Below, in pieces: positions 1 through 10,947 of a DNA stretch of 64,000 nt (the first letter of the stretch is position 1; each line of letters opens with the position of its first letter). This stretch comes from Myxococcus guangdongensis (GTDB taxonomy: Bacteria > Myxococcota > Myxococcia > Myxococcales > Myxococcaceae): assembly GCF_024198255.1 (NCBI RefSeq), contig NZ_JAJVKW010000002.1, positions 310,001 through 374,000 of the forward strand. The letters run 5' to 3'. The notes below the pieces were generated by a model that was not told the DNA's origin, did no database searches, and was given only the letters and a program-made list of their open reading frames with translations. Position numbers and translations under genes: made by a program.

Positions 1-579
1 CCCGTCCGCGTGCTGCATGTGCCTCCGGGCGCGCACCTCTGGCGGGCCACGTTGCCCTCGGGCGAGAGCATCTCGGGAGTAGCGGAGGCCGTGGCCGAGC
101 GCGAAGTGCCCGTGATCCTCATGCCTCCAGGGGACGGCCCTGCCGCGTCTCTGGCGCTCTCACTCTCCAACAATCAGCTCGATGCGTCCGCGCTCAAGGC
201 CGCGTCGACCCTCGGTCGCGACCTCGGCGCTGACTTCGTCGTGCTCGGTACACTGTCCCGCTCGGGCTCGGGCCTCGCCCTCGACGCGTTCGTCCTCGCG
301 CCCGGCGACACTTCGCCACGCAGACTGCCTCGCATCGCCATGGACCTGGAGCTGCTCGACGCGGGCGACCCGCTGCGGGCGCTCGCGGCACAGCTCGCCT
401 CGCGCGGCGTGGAGGCAGGACTCACCGAGTCCGTGCCGCTCTCTCCGACTCCCGGCGCCTCGCGCAACACGCGCACCTCGCAGACCGTCTATGCCGTGCC
501 TGTCGCGGACGCGGCGAAGCCCGTGGCCCCCGTCCGCAAACCTGCCGATGCCATCCGCAAGCCGCTCGTCCGCCCATGA
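1..579 (+). CDS. C-terminal part of an unrecognised protein (5' end outside window)
   Basis: The frame is open from the first base, so this is the 3' part of a longer gene; the GTG at base 10 is internal and need not be the start. The visible 192 codons begin PVRVLHVPPGAHLW and end RKPLVRP before TGA. The middle reads like a ligand- or nucleotide-binding alpha/beta segment (LGADFVVLGTLSRSGSGLAL), a pattern also seen in penicillin-binding-protein activator or FlgO-like lipoproteins. The last 50 residues are Pro/Ala/Lys rich and probably disordered. The gene lies 72 bases upstream of gluQ on the same strand. I do not recognise the family, so the function is unknown. Confidence 0.6.
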   Translation, partial: PVRVLHVPPGAHLWRATLPSGESISGVAEAVAEREVPVILMPPGDGPAASLALSLSNNQLDASALKAASTLGRDLGADFVVLGTLSRSGSGLALDAFVLAPGDTSPRRLPRIAMDLELLDAGDPLRALAAQLASRGVEAGLTESVPLSPTPGASRNTRTSQTVYAVPVADAAKPVAPVRKPADAIRKPLVRP

Positions 580-651
580 GCGCATTTCGACACGACTTCG
601 CGCCTCATCTCCTGTCACCGATGGGCACTTCACGAATCCTCGGTGCCGCCC

Positions 652-1599
652 ATGAGTGACTTCCGCGGACGCTTCGCGCCCAGCCCGACGGGCCGGATGC
701 ACCTGGGCAACATCCGCAGCGCCCTGCTCGGCTGGCTCCAGGCTCGCGCCGCCAACGGGCGCTTCCTCTTGCGCATCGAGGACCTCGACCGCGCTCGCTG
801 CAAGCCCCAGTACGTCGACGACCTGATGCAGGACCTGCGCTGGCTCGGCCTCGACTGGGATGAAACACCCCTCGTTCAGAGTCAGCGCGACGACCTCTAC
901 CGCGAGGCCCTCGTCACCCTGGAACAGCAGGACCTCGTCTACCCGTGCTTCTGCACCCGCGGGGAGATTGCCCGCGCCGCCAGCGCGCCCCACGGCCTGT
1001 CCGAGGAAGGCCCCCGCTACCCCGGCACCTGCGCCCACCTCACCTCCGCGCAGATCGCCGAGCGCGCGAAGACCCGCGCCCCCGCCATCCGCTTCCGCGC
1101 GCGCCCCGGCGAGGTCCACTTCGTCGACGCCCTCGTGGGCCCCTACACCCAGGACGTCGACGCCGTGGTCGGTGACTTCGTCGTGCGCCGCAACGACGGC
1201 GTCGCCAGCTACCAGCTCGCCGTCGTCGTCGATGACGCGGCCACCGACATCACTCACGTGCTGCGCGGCGACGACCTGCTCTCCTCCACGCCCCGCCAGC
1301 TCCAGCTCTACGACGCCCTGTCGAAACGAGCGCCCGACTTCCTCCACGTCCCGCTCGTGCACGGCGAAGACGGCAAGCGCCTCGCCAAGCGCGAGGGTGC
1401 CTTTGCCCTCGCGGAGTTGAGAGAGCGCGGCGTCGCCCCCGAGCGCGTGCTGGGCCTGCTCGCCGCATGGAGCGGGCTCGGTGACGGTACGCCCAGGACC
1501 CTCGACGCACTGCTGCGCGCCTTCTCCATCGAAGCCCTTCCCCGCTCGCCCGTGGTGGCCAAGGAAGCGGTGCTCATCGAGGCACTCGACCTGCGGTGA
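652..1599 (+). CDS. gluQ: glutamyl-Q tRNA(Asp) synthetase
   Basis: This paralogue of the glutamyl-tRNA synthetase catalytic domain attaches glutamate to the queuosine base in the anticodon of tRNA(Asp), in the cytosol. The 315-residue length fits the truncated family, which lacks the anticodon-binding domain. The class I signature FAPSPTGRMHLGN (residues 8-20) carries the HIGH-like element. The KMSKS equivalent is KRLAKR (242-247). The zinc ligands typical of GluQ are visible as C99-x-C101, Y123 and C127. The ATG at 652 is preferred over the GTG three codons upstream because it gives the family's usual short N-terminus. It implies that queuosine is present in this organism. The identification is firm. 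Confidence 0.95.
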   Translation: MSDFRGRFAPSPTGRMHLGNIRSALLGWLQARAANGRFLLRIEDLDRARCKPQYVDDLMQDLRWLGLDWDETPLVQSQRDDLYREALVTLEQQDLVYPCFCTRGEIARAASAPHGLSEEGPRYPGTCAHLTSAQIAERAKTRAPAIRFRARPGEVHFVDALVGPYTQDVDAVVGDFVVRRNDGVASYQLAVVVDDAATDITHVLRGDDLLSSTPRQLQLYDALSKRAPDFLHVPLVHGEDGKRLAKREGAFALAELRERGVAPERVLGLLAAWSGLGDGTPRTLDALLRAFSIEALPRSPVVAKEAVLIEALDLR

Positions 1600-1734
1600 G
1601 CCCCCGCCGTCTCCCTCTCACCGAGGAGGCGTCCTGGAGTCGTGGAATCGTCCGTTGCTCGACGATGCCCATCTTTGCCGCGGAACCCGAGCAGCCCGCT
1701 TCAGGGGTGCTCACCGCGGCAGGAGGCCCGGCCC

Positions 1735-2673
1735 ATGGCAACAACCATCGTGGAAAGAGAGAAACCCGGCGTCATCTCCGCCAGCGCGGGGACGCCCTTC
1801 AAGCTCAGCTGGGGCGCCATCCTCGGCGGCACCTTCGTCGCGCTCGGCGTGCTCATCCTCCTGTACTCGCTGGGCCTCGCGCTCGGACTGTCGTCCGTCG
1901 ACCCGAGCAACCCAGGCAGTGCACGCTCCGCGGGCATCGGCACCGGCATCTGGGGCCTCATCGCTCCGCTCATCGCGCTCTTCGCCGGAGGCTTCGTCGC
2001 CGCTCGCACCGCGGGCGTCGTGGACAAGGGCGGCGGCGCGATGCACGGCGCGGTGATGTGGGGCCTGACGACCATCGCGGGTGTCGCCCTCATGGGCATG
2101 GTCGTCTCCACCATCGTCGGCACCGCGGTGCGCACGGCCACGGGCGTGGTGGGTGCCACGGGCGCCGCCGTCGCGGGCGCGGCCTCCCAGGGTGACCAGG
2201 TCGCCAACGCCTTCGGCCTCAACGCCAACGACGCGCTCGGCCCGGTGAACGAGCGGCTGCGCGCCGAGGGCAAGCCGGCCATCACCGCCAACCAGCTCGA
2301 GGCCGCGACGAAGGACATCGTCACCACCGCCGTGCGCACGGGCAACGTGGACCGCGAGCTGCTCGTCAGCTCCATCGCGGACAACACGCGCCTGTCACGA
2401 CAGGACTCGGAGGACGTCGCCAACCGCGTGCAGGGGCAGATCGACGCCGCCAAGGTGAAGGTCGGTCAGGTCGGCGAGCAGGTGCAGCAGGGCGCGCTCG
2501 TGGCCGCGGACAAGTCCGGCCGCGTCTTCTGGGGCATCTTCGGCGCGCTGCTGCTGGGCCTCATCGCCTCCGTGCTCGGCGCGGGCCTGGGCGTGAGCAA
2601 GCGCCAGCGCGTCTACGCCGAGGGCGCCATCTCCACGCCGGGCACGACGACCCGACGTGAGGTGTACCCGTAA
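1735..2673 (+). CDS. multi-pass membrane protein of unknown function
   Basis: A 312-residue protein with a short polar N-terminus, then about four hydrophobic segments in residues 25-150 (LSWGAILGGTFVALGVLILL, IWGLIAPLIALFAGGFVAA, then an alanine/glycine-rich pair). A helical polar stretch of about 110 residues follows, then a final hydrophobic segment near residue 275 and a short basic tail. The polar middle is Gln/Asp/Val rich and may form a coiled coil. The start at 1735 is supported by AGGAGG eight bases upstream. The topology resembles the general YrzE/TIGR04086-type membrane proteins, but I cannot name a family. A strong hairpin terminator follows, so it is probably monocistronic. Confidence 0.8.
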   Translation: MATTIVEREKPGVISASAGTPFKLSWGAILGGTFVALGVLILLYSLGLALGLSSVDPSNPGSARSAGIGTGIWGLIAPLIALFAGGFVAARTAGVVDKGGGAMHGAVMWGLTTIAGVALMGMVVSTIVGTAVRTATGVVGATGAAVAGAASQGDQVANAFGLNANDALGPVNERLRAEGKPAITANQLEAATKDIVTTAVRTGNVDRELLVSSIADNTRLSRQDSEDVANRVQGQIDAAKVKVGQVGEQVQQGALVAADKSGRVFWGIFGALLLGLIASVLGAGLGVSKRQRVYAEGAISTPGTTTRREVYP

Positions 2674-2702
2674 GGCACACGGCACCAAACACCCGGAGCA
2701 CC

Positions 2703-2738
2703 CGCGAGGCCCACTCCTTCACGGCGGTGGGCCTCGCG
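2703..2738 (+). terminator. hairpin terminator after membrane-protein gene
   Basis: A perfect 12-base inverted repeat (cgcgaggcccac / gtgggcctcgcg) with a 12-base loop sits 30 bases after the stop at 2673 and is followed by a pyrimidine-rich run. The T tract is weak, as is common in high-GC genomes. It lies in the roughly 300-base gap before the patatin gene, in which I see no other structure. Confidence 0.7.
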
Positions 2739-2970
2739 TCGTCTCCTCCACCTGGAAGCAGGAAGCGCGGCGCGCGAGTTCCACCGCGGCCCCTGGCCTC
2801 CGCAATCCCGTGTGGTTGCGATGTTCATCGCGACGCCACGAAGCACCCCGCCCCTCACGACAACGCACTCCGACGTGGGCCTCCTGCGGTAACCTGCTCG
2901 CGAGTCGTCATCAGGGGGGCGCCCTCACACCTCCAGGCCCCCGAGTCACGCTCCATGACGGGGGAAGCTC

Positions 2971-4809
2971 GTGAACCGAAGTCGGACGTCCCTGCTGTGT
3001 CTCGTGCTGCTCGCCACCCTCCATGGCGGCTGCTTCCTGCGCACCGGCTACATCCTGGAGGCGCTCAACGAGCCCTCGGAGCCGAAGACGCCGCCCCTTC
3101 CGCCCTCCTTCCGTGAGCGCGTGGGCCGCCTGACGCGCTCCCACCTGATCGACGCCTACGCCGACCCCGCCGAAGTGGCGAAGTGGATGTCCGCCCTGGG
3201 CAGCGCCCCCCGCCCCATCGTCGAACAGGTGGAGTGCCTGCGCGCCCACGCCGGCGGCAGCAACGCCACCTGCTACGACGCCTTCCTGCGCGCCACCGTC
3301 CCGGGCGGCATCTGGGGCCTGCCCGCCCAACCCCGGAGCGTCAACCCGACGGCGCCCACCGCCGCGGAGGTCGACGCGCAGCGCTTCCTCGGCAACGCGA
3401 TGGGCATCGCCGCGTCGCTCGCCGCGCTGGGCGATTCGCTGTCGGACCCGATGAACCCCAGCCTGCTCAACCAGGGCCTGCGCGAGGGCGCCGAGTCCGC
3501 CGCGCAGTACGTGAGCGCCCGCCGCTGGAGCCGCAAGCTGGGCCGCCCCTCCAACGCGGTGGTGCTCAGCGGCGGCGGCGCCAACGGCGCCTTCAGCGCG
3601 GGCATCATGTGGCGAATGCTCGGCGTGCTCGAGCAGTGCCGGGGCAAGCCCGAGCCCGAGGGTTGCGGTGACGCGCGCATCGACCTGGCCGCGGGCTCCA
3701 GCACCGGCGCGCTCATCAGCACCCTGGTGGACCTGTTCCACACGCCCGGCCACGAGCAGAAGGCCCGCGACATGCTCCTGGGCAACTACACCTGCTCGGT
3801 GGAGTCGGACCTGTACTGCGTCAACTCGACGTGGGTCTGGAAGATCGCCACCGACCTCAAGGGCCTGGTCCGCTTCGACGGCGTGGAGAGCAAGCTGCGC
3901 GCCGCCGTCGTCCCCGCGCAGCTCACCAACGGCACGGAGCTGGTCTCCGTCTCCGTGGACTTCGAGACCGGTGACGTCCATGGCGTCAGCGACCAGGACC
4001 CCGCGGACTTCTCGCCCACCGCCACCGATGCGCAGCGCGTGGACGGCCTCATCAACGCCGTGCTCGCCTCCATCGTCGAGCCCGTGCTCGCCGAGCCCGT
4101 CCCCTGGATTCCCACCAGCAAGGGCCGCTACGCGGGCACCTTCATGGATGGCGGCGTGCGCTCGGGACTGCCCGTGCTCCAGGCCGTCCAGCGCGGCGCC
4201 GAGCGCGTGCTCGTCATCTCCACCGGCAACCTCGAGTCCACGCCCGTGCCGGCCCCGGAGAACGCGGTCTCCACGCTGATGCGCACCATCGACCTGTTCG
4301 TGGCCCAGCCGCGCGTGGGCGAGGTGCAGCAGGCGGAGCTCGCCGCCGTGGGCCGCCGCTTCGCCGAGTACAACGTCTGCACGCTGCGGCTCGCGCAGGT
4401 GGAGGACACCACCGTGGTGGAGCCCTACTGCCGCCGCACCGGCTCGGGCTTCGTCCCCACCGAGCCGCGCTCGCTCCAGGCCGCCACCAGCATGTGGCTG
4501 GGCCCCGCCCGCTTCGAGCAGGTCGCGTCGAGCTGGCGCACGTCGTGGATGTTCCGACCCGAGTCGCAGCTCGCCACCGCCAGCGGCTACGCGTTCTCGC
4601 CCCAGGTCATGCGCCCGCTCTTCAAGGAGGGCGTGAAGTCCTTCCAACAGCGCTGCGCCGAGGTGCTGCGCCTGTTCGAGGTGCGCGGCACGCTCGCCCA
4701 GAACGAGTGCGCCCGCCCCGTCGACGAAGTCGTGACCGAGGCCGAGTCGCGCTTCGCCCCGATGGGGAAGTGCACCGACGGCAAGCCCGACCAGCGCTCC
4801 TGCGATTGA
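2971..4809 (+). CDS. patatin-like phospholipase lipoprotein
   Basis: A predicted lipid acyl hydrolase anchored in the envelope. The N-terminus is a lipoprotein signal with lipobox LHGGC (C21). The patatin core starts near residue 195: oxyanion-hole motif GGGANG (201-206), nucleophile elbow GSSTG with Ser244, and the catalytic Asp in DGG (393-395). The Ser/Asp dyad is therefore intact. The protein is 612 residues, longer than minimal patatins, with about 170 residues before and 200 after the core that I cannot assign. The GTG start at 2971 follows a GGGGGA ribosome site. Substrate and physiological role are not evident. A membrane- or prey-lipid role is possible in a predatory bacterium, but that is only inference. 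Confidence 0.88.
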   Translation: MNRSRTSLLCLVLLATLHGGCFLRTGYILEALNEPSEPKTPPLPPSFRERVGRLTRSHLIDAYADPAEVAKWMSALGSAPRPIVEQVECLRAHAGGSNATCYDAFLRATVPGGIWGLPAQPRSVNPTAPTAAEVDAQRFLGNAMGIAASLAALGDSLSDPMNPSLLNQGLREGAESAAQYVSARRWSRKLGRPSNAVVLSGGGANGAFSAGIMWRMLGVLEQCRGKPEPEGCGDARIDLAAGSSTGALISTLVDLFHTPGHEQKARDMLLGNYTCSVESDLYCVNSTWVWKIATDLKGLVRFDGVESKLRAAVVPAQLTNGTELVSVSVDFETGDVHGVSDQDPADFSPTATDAQRVDGLINAVLASIVEPVLAEPVPWIPTSKGRYAGTFMDGGVRSGLPVLQAVQRGAERVLVISTGNLESTPVPAPENAVSTLMRTIDLFVAQPRVGEVQQAELAAVGRRFAEYNVCTLRLAQVEDTTVVEPYCRRTGSGFVPTEPRSLQAATSMWLGPARFEQVASSWRTSWMFRPESQLATASGYAFSPQVMRPLFKEGVKSFQQRCAEVLRLFEVRGTLAQNECARPVDEVVTEAESRFAPMGKCTDGKPDQRSCD

Positions 4810-4826
4810 GGTCCCCCATGGACTCC

Positions 4827-4854
4827 GGGGCCCGCATCCGCGCAGGCGGGCCCC
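4827..4854 (+). terminator. hairpin terminator after patatin gene
   Basis: Inverted repeat ggggcccgc / gcgggcccc, nine perfect pairs around a 10-base loop, 18 bases after the patatin stop and before the next start at 4916. There is no real T tract. Confidence 0.6.
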
Positions 4855-4915
4855 ACGGATACCGGCGTCGGCATATCCTCGCGCGCCCGCTCCGCGGGCC
4901 TCACCCGAGTGCGCC

Positions 4916-5524
4916 ATGTCCCAGAGCTCCACCCACCGCTGGATCGCCCTGCCCCTGGTCTGCCTGAGCATCCTGTTGCTCCTGGCCGCCCTCGCCTACT
5001 GGCTCACCCAACCCACCTCCCCGCCGCCACCGCCCGAGGAGCCCCTCGCCGAGGCCCCTCCGCCGGCCCCCGCACCCACGCCGCCGCCCCGCATCACCCC
5101 GCCGCCCGTGGTGCCGCCCCCCGCCTTCCCCTCGCCCCAATCCGAAGTCCCCGTCCCCGAGCAGCCCGACCAACGCCGCGTCATCCAGAGCGAGTTCACC
5201 CTCGAGGAAATCCACGGCGACTTCCGCCCCGAGGACATCGAGGCCGCCCTCAAGGCGGTGACTCCGCTCGTGCAGCAATGTTTCCAGGATGCCGCACAGC
5301 GAAACCGGGGCCCACAAGCCGTGAAGCTGCGCTTCAACCTGGAGTCACGCGGCGAGGGCGAGGGGCGGATGGACAAGGGGGAGGTGCTGGCGAGCACCAT
5401 CCCGGACCCGATGGTGCAGGCGTGCGTGGTGGACTCGCTCCTGGACATCGGGTTCAAGACCCCGTCCCGAGGGGGGCGGGCGACGGTGGTGTATCCCTTC
5501 GAGTTCCGAGTACCGTTGGAGTAA
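4916..5524 (+). CDS. TonB-like, proline-rich membrane-anchored protein (AgmX/PglI C-terminal-like)
   Basis: 202 residues: a short cytoplasmic N-terminus, one transmembrane segment (about 10-32, IALPLVCLSILLLLAALAYW), a proline-rich periplasmic linker (35-85) and a globular C-terminal half. The C-terminal half matches the pattern of the myxobacterial AgmX/PglI-type domain: helix RPEDIEAALKAVTPLVQQCF, a strand VKLRFNLESRGEG, then VQACVVDSLLDIGF with a conserved Cys, and a final YPFEFRVPL strand. Such proteins resemble TonB in layout and are common, often duplicated, in myxobacteria. The partner is unknown. It stands 28 bases upstream of the acetyltransferase gene and could be cotranscribed with it. 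Confidence 0.75.
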   Translation: MSQSSTHRWIALPLVCLSILLLLAALAYWLTQPTSPPPPPEEPLAEAPPPAPAPTPPPRITPPPVVPPPAFPSPQSEVPVPEQPDQRRVIQSEFTLEEIHGDFRPEDIEAALKAVTPLVQQCFQDAAQRNRGPQAVKLRFNLESRGEGEGRMDKGEVLASTIPDPMVQACVVDSLLDIGFKTPSRGGRATVVYPFEFRVPLE

Positions 5525-5551
5525 GTTCCCGAGGCCCCCAACCCCACCTCA

Positions 5552-6388
5552 ATGCCCGTCTCCGTCGAACAGCTCGGCCCCCAGGACGCGGACGCCCTGC
5601 GGGCGCTGCTCTCGAAGGACCCGGTCCACAACCTCTACCTGCTGGGGTTGCTGGAGGAGTTCGGCATCGCCGCGCGGGGCCGCATCCCCTTCGCCTTCTA
5701 CGGGCGCTTCGACAACCAGCTGCTGACGGCCGCCGTCTTCGTGGGCGGAGAAGGTGGCCTCGTGGTGCCCAGCGCCAGCGACGCGAGCGCCACCAGCGTC
5801 ATCGCGGACGCGCTGGCCTCCTCGCTGCGCCTGAAGGCCGCGGTGGGCGACAAGTCCTCGGTGGACGCGCTCCTGCGCAGCCTGTCCCCGGGCAAGCCCC
5901 GGCTGTCGCGCACGCAGCGGCTGTTCAGCGTGTCCGCGGACGACCTGGGCCCCTTCACCAATCCGCTGCTGCGGCTCGCGCGCGAGGAGGACCTGCCCCG
6001 CCTGTTGCCGCTGGCGCAGGGCTACGTGCGCGAGGCCATGGAGAGAGACCCGCTCTCCGAGGACCCTCGGGGCTACGAGGCGCGCGTCGTCCAGCGCGTG
6101 CGTCAGAAGCGCACCTACGTGCTGGAGGAGAACGACGCGCTGGTGCTCAAGGTGGACATCGGCAGCCGCTCCCAATACGGCGCGGAGCTCGAGGGCCTCT
6201 ACACCCTGCCCGCCGAGCGCCAGAAGGGCCACGCCACGCTGTGCCTGGGGCAGATCTCCCGGCACCTGCTGTCCTCGCTGCCCCGGCTGACGATGCGCAT
6301 CGACGAGCGCGACGAGAGCACCGCCCGCATCGCCCGGAAGGTCGGCTACCTGGCCGGCCGCACGTGGCGGCTGGTGCTGGTGGAGTAG
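5552..6388 (+). CDS. GNAT-family N-acetyltransferase with N-terminal extra domain
   Basis: 278 residues. The C-terminal 110 residues have the GNAT pattern: a substrate-side strand, LEGLYTLPAERQKGHATLCL (the acetyl-CoA pyrophosphate loop equivalent, about 208-227) and a terminal helix/strand with DERDESTARIARKVGY. The N-terminal half (DPVHNLYLLGLLEEFG) resembles the DUF4081-type domain often fused to bacterial GNATs. The acceptor substrate cannot be told from sequence. It is flanked by the TonB-like gene (28-base gap) and miaE (42-base gap) in the same direction, so a small operon is possible. Confidence 0.82.
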   Translation: MPVSVEQLGPQDADALRALLSKDPVHNLYLLGLLEEFGIAARGRIPFAFYGRFDNQLLTAAVFVGGEGGLVVPSASDASATSVIADALASSLRLKAAVGDKSSVDALLRSLSPGKPRLSRTQRLFSVSADDLGPFTNPLLRLAREEDLPRLLPLAQGYVREAMERDPLSEDPRGYEARVVQRVRQKRTYVLEENDALVLKVDIGSRSQYGAELEGLYTLPAERQKGHATLCLGQISRHLLSSLPRLTMRIDERDESTARIARKVGYLAGRTWRLVLVE

Positions 6389-6430
6389 CTCGCCCGGGCC
6401 GGGGGCGATGCCGTACAGTCCGCGCCCTCC

Positions 6431-7057
6431 ATGAGCAGCCGTCCCACGCCTTCCCGCCGCCCCCTCTCCGGAGAGGGCCCCGTCATCCTCCACTCGGCCA
6501 CGGACCCGCGTTGGCTCCCGCTGGCGCTCGAGCACTTCGACGCCGTGCTGGTGGACCACGCCCACTGCGAGAAGAAGGCCGCCGCCAACGCGCTGTCGCT
6601 CCTGCAGGCCTACCCGGACCTGCCAGGGCTGCCCGCGCAGATGGCCCGCCTGGCGCGCGAGGAGAGCGCGCACCTGGCCCGCGTGCTCGACATCATGGAG
6701 GCCCGGGGGCTCACGCTCACCAAGGACTCCGGGGACCCGTACGCGCAGGGGCTGCAGAAGCTGGTGCGCACCCCGGCCACGGAGCGGCGCACCGACAGGC
6801 TCCTGGTCGCCGCCATCATCGAGGCGCGCTCGTGCGAGCGGCTGTCACTGCTTGCCGAGGGCCTGACGGACCCGGCGCTCGCGCGCTTCTACGGGGAGCT
6901 GGCCCAGTCCGAGGACGGACACCAGTCGCTGTTCTTCCGGCTGGCCGTCACCGCGTCCGGAGGCGACGACGCGCTCGTGCGCGAGCGGATGGAGTGGATG
7001 CTCGGCCACGAGGCGCGGGTGCTCGAGGACATCGGCGTGCGCGCGGCCATCCACTGA
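6431..7057 (+). CDS. miaE: tRNA-(ms2io6A37) hydroxylase, MiaE-like diiron enzyme
   Basis: Hydroxylates the isopentenyl side chain of 2-methylthio-isopentenyladenosine at tRNA position 37. The 208-residue protein shows a ferritin-like diiron ligand set: E47, then E78-x-x-H81 in the first helix pair, E131, and E161-x-x-H164 in the second. That is the EX(n)EXXH duplicate expected for MiaE. The 25-residue N-terminal lead is Ser/Pro/Arg rich. The last 213 bases of the gene are overlapped on the opposite strand by the C-terminal coding extension of the transporter gene. Confidence 0.88.
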   Translation: MSSRPTPSRRPLSGEGPVILHSATDPRWLPLALEHFDAVLVDHAHCEKKAAANALSLLQAYPDLPGLPAQMARLAREESAHLARVLDIMEARGLTLTKDSGDPYAQGLQKLVRTPATERRTDRLLVAAIIEARSCERLSLLAEGLTDPALARFYGELAQSEDGHQSLFFRLAVTASGGDDALVRERMEWMLGHEARVLEDIGVRAAIH

Positions 7058-8860
7058 CGCCTTCGCGTCGAAGGGCCACACCCACGGCACCGCCACCGTC
7101 AGCACCACCACGAGCAGCAGGGTGAGCGGCGTGCCCAGCCGGAAGAAGTCCGTGAAGCGGTAGTGTCCGGGGCCGTAGACGAGCACACAGCTGGGCTCCA
7201 GCGGCGTGATGAACGAGCAGCTGGCCGCCAGCGTCACGCCGATGGCGAAGGGGCGCACGTCCACGCCCAGCTGCGCCGCCGCGTTGACGGCCACCGGCAG
7301 CACCACCAGCGCCGCGGCCTGGTTGGACATGGGCGCGGACAGGACGATGGTGAGCAGCATCAGCGCCACCAGCACCGTGCGCGGCCCGCCGAAGTCCCCC
7401 AGCTCCGCCACCCGCTGGCCCAGGAACCTCCCCGCGCCGCTCACCTCCATGGCCAGCCCCAGCGCCATCATGGAGCCGATGAGCAGCACCACCCGCCAGT
7501 CCACCCGGAACGCCTTGCGCGCGTCCACGCAGCCGGTGGCGATCATCGCCAGCATGCCGGTGAGCCCCGCCACCGACAGCGGCAGGATGTCCAGCGAGCC
7601 CGCGGCGAGCGCGCACAGGAAAAGCACCACCGCGAGCAGCGCCTTGCCATAGCGCGGCGGCTGGTACTCGTGGCCGCTCAACACCGTCAGGCTCGCCCCG
7701 TCCGACAGCTCCGCCGCCTTCTGCTTGGGCCCGCGCAAGAGCAGCACATCCCCTACCGCCAGCGGCAACAGCGACAGGCGCCGCTCGCCGAAGGTGCGGC
7801 CCAGCAGTTGGAGCTTGGTGACGCGCTGGAGGCTCGGGTGGCGGTGCAGCGCCAGCGCCACCAGGCCGTAGCGCTCCACGAAGAGCGCCTCCTTGAGACT
7901 GCGCCCCACCAGCGGACTGCCCGGCGGCACCGCGGCCTCCACCAGCGCCGTGTCCTCGTCGAGCTGCGCCTCGTCCGCGTGCCGCAGGTCCGGACGGATT
8001 TCGATGCCCTGCAGGTCCTTCACCCGGAGGATGTCCTCGCGCGAGCCCTCCACGAGCAGCCGCTCGTCGCCGCTCAGCACCTGCGCGGGCGTGGCAGACG
8101 TCGCCTTGCCGTCGCGCAGGAGCCCGATGACCCGCAGGCCCAGCCCCTCGGTGATTTCCGCCAGCGGCTTGCCGAGGTAGCGCGAGCCCTTCGGCAGCAC
8201 CGCCTCCGTCAGGTAGTCGCGCAGCGTCCACTCCTCCGCGCGCCCCTTTCCCACCCGCGAGGGCAGCAGGAGCGGCCCCAGCAGCACCACGACGAGGATG
8301 CCGATGACCGCCACCGGAAAGCCCACCGGCGCCAGCTCCGCCACGCCGATGGGCCGCATCCCCATGCGCTCGAGCGCCGCGGACATCACCAGGTTGGTGG
8401 ACGTGCCGTAGAGGAAGACCATGCCGCCCAGCATCGACGCGTACGCCAGGGGCAAGAGCACCTTGCTCTTGGGCACCTTGGCCCGGTTCGCCGCGCCGAT
8501 GGCCACCGGCAGGAAGGCCGCCGTCGTCACCGTGTTGGAGATGACGGACGAGAACACCGCCACCACCACCATCATCGCCATCACGAACGTCTGATGGCCG
8601 AAGCGCGCGAAGAAGGCCAGCCGCTGCCCCACCAGCTGCACCACGCCCGTCGCCGCCAGCCCCTGCGTCATCGCCAGGAGCGTGAAGATGAAGATGACCG
8701 TGTCGTTGCTGAAGCCCTCGAAGGCCTGCGCCGGCGTCAGCACCCCCGTCAGCGCCAACAGGCACACCACCACCAGCGAGCTGACCTCGATGGGGATGCT
8801 ATCGATGGTGAACAGAACCAGCGCGACGAGGACGACGCTCAGGACGATGGCGATGGTCAT
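6845..8860 (-). CDS. SLC13/ArsB-type ion transporter with two TrkA-C domains
   Basis: 671 residues, probably an inner-membrane anion or dicarboxylate/sulfate:Na+ permease. Transmembrane segments fill residues 1-195. A central cytosolic loop holds two TrkA-C (RCK_C) domains, beginning about EAVLPKGSRYLG and EAAVPPGSPLVGRS. Further transmembrane segments occupy about 405-590, including the SNTVTTAAFLPVA and SAPMSNQAAALVVLPVA re-entrant signatures. The ATG at 8860 starts directly at the first hydrophobic segment (MTIAIVLSVVLVAL). Family members usually stop shortly after the final WPF. Here the frame runs another 75 or so residues of arginine/histidine-rich sequence antisense to miaE, so the natural stop may have been lost. 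Confidence 0.85.
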   Translation of the reverse strand: MTIAIVLSVVLVALVLFTIDSIPIEVSSLVVVCLLALTGVLTPAQAFEGFSNDTVIFIFTLLAMTQGLAATGVVQLVGQRLAFFARFGHQTFVMAMMVVVAVFSSVISNTVTTAAFLPVAIGAANRAKVPKSKVLLPLAYASMLGGMVFLYGTSTNLVMSAALERMGMRPIGVAELAPVGFPVAVIGILVVVLLGPLLLPSRVGKGRAEEWTLRDYLTEAVLPKGSRYLGKPLAEITEGLGLRVIGLLRDGKATSATPAQVLSGDERLLVEGSREDILRVKDLQGIEIRPDLRHADEAQLDEDTALVEAAVPPGSPLVGRSLKEALFVERYGLVALALHRHPSLQRVTKLQLLGRTFGERRLSLLPLAVGDVLLLRGPKQKAAELSDGASLTVLSGHEYQPPRYGKALLAVVLFLCALAAGSLDILPLSVAGLTGMLAMIATGCVDARKAFRVDWRVVLLIGSMMALGLAMEVSGAGRFLGQRVAELGDFGGPRTVLVALMLLTIVLSAPMSNQAAALVVLPVAVNAAAQLGVDVRPFAIGVTLAASCSFITPLEPSCVLVYGPGHYRFTDFFRLGTPLTLLLVVVLTVAVPWVWPFDAKASVDGRAHADVLEHPRLVAEHPLHPLAHERVVASGRGDGQPEEQRLVSVLGLGQLPVEARERRVRQALGKQ

Positions 8861-9122
8861 GGAAAACCGGTGGGGCCCGCCAACTTGTGCCCTGTCCGGC
8901 CGGGCGGCGAGCCCCTGCCGCACCGTGTCGTCAACTACTAGATGACCGAGCGCTGATAAGAGGAATTAGGAGATTGAGCCCAGTGAGGCGGGTCATCTTC
9001 CGACGCCAGTTGCTTTTGGGCGCCCCTTCCAGAAGTTTTGTCGTCTCTCCCGCTGGTAGGGGCCGTGCCCTACTTCACCAGGACCGGGAGCCCCTATCTT
9101 GAGAGAACACAAGGATACTTCC

Positions 9123-10916
<1,794 letters not shown>

Positions 10917-10947
10917 GTTGAACGGGCTGTAGCGCCCTGAAGCACCC

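Noticed and set aside
2911..4971. A 686-residue minus-strand open frame over the patatin gene
   Set aside because: Low-complexity Gly/Ala/His sequence; the plus strand has intact patatin motifs.
9056..9073. Short inverted repeat gtaggg/ccctac upstream of pckG as an operator
   Set aside because: Six-base arms in 70% GC DNA are expected by chance, and no known regulator site matches.
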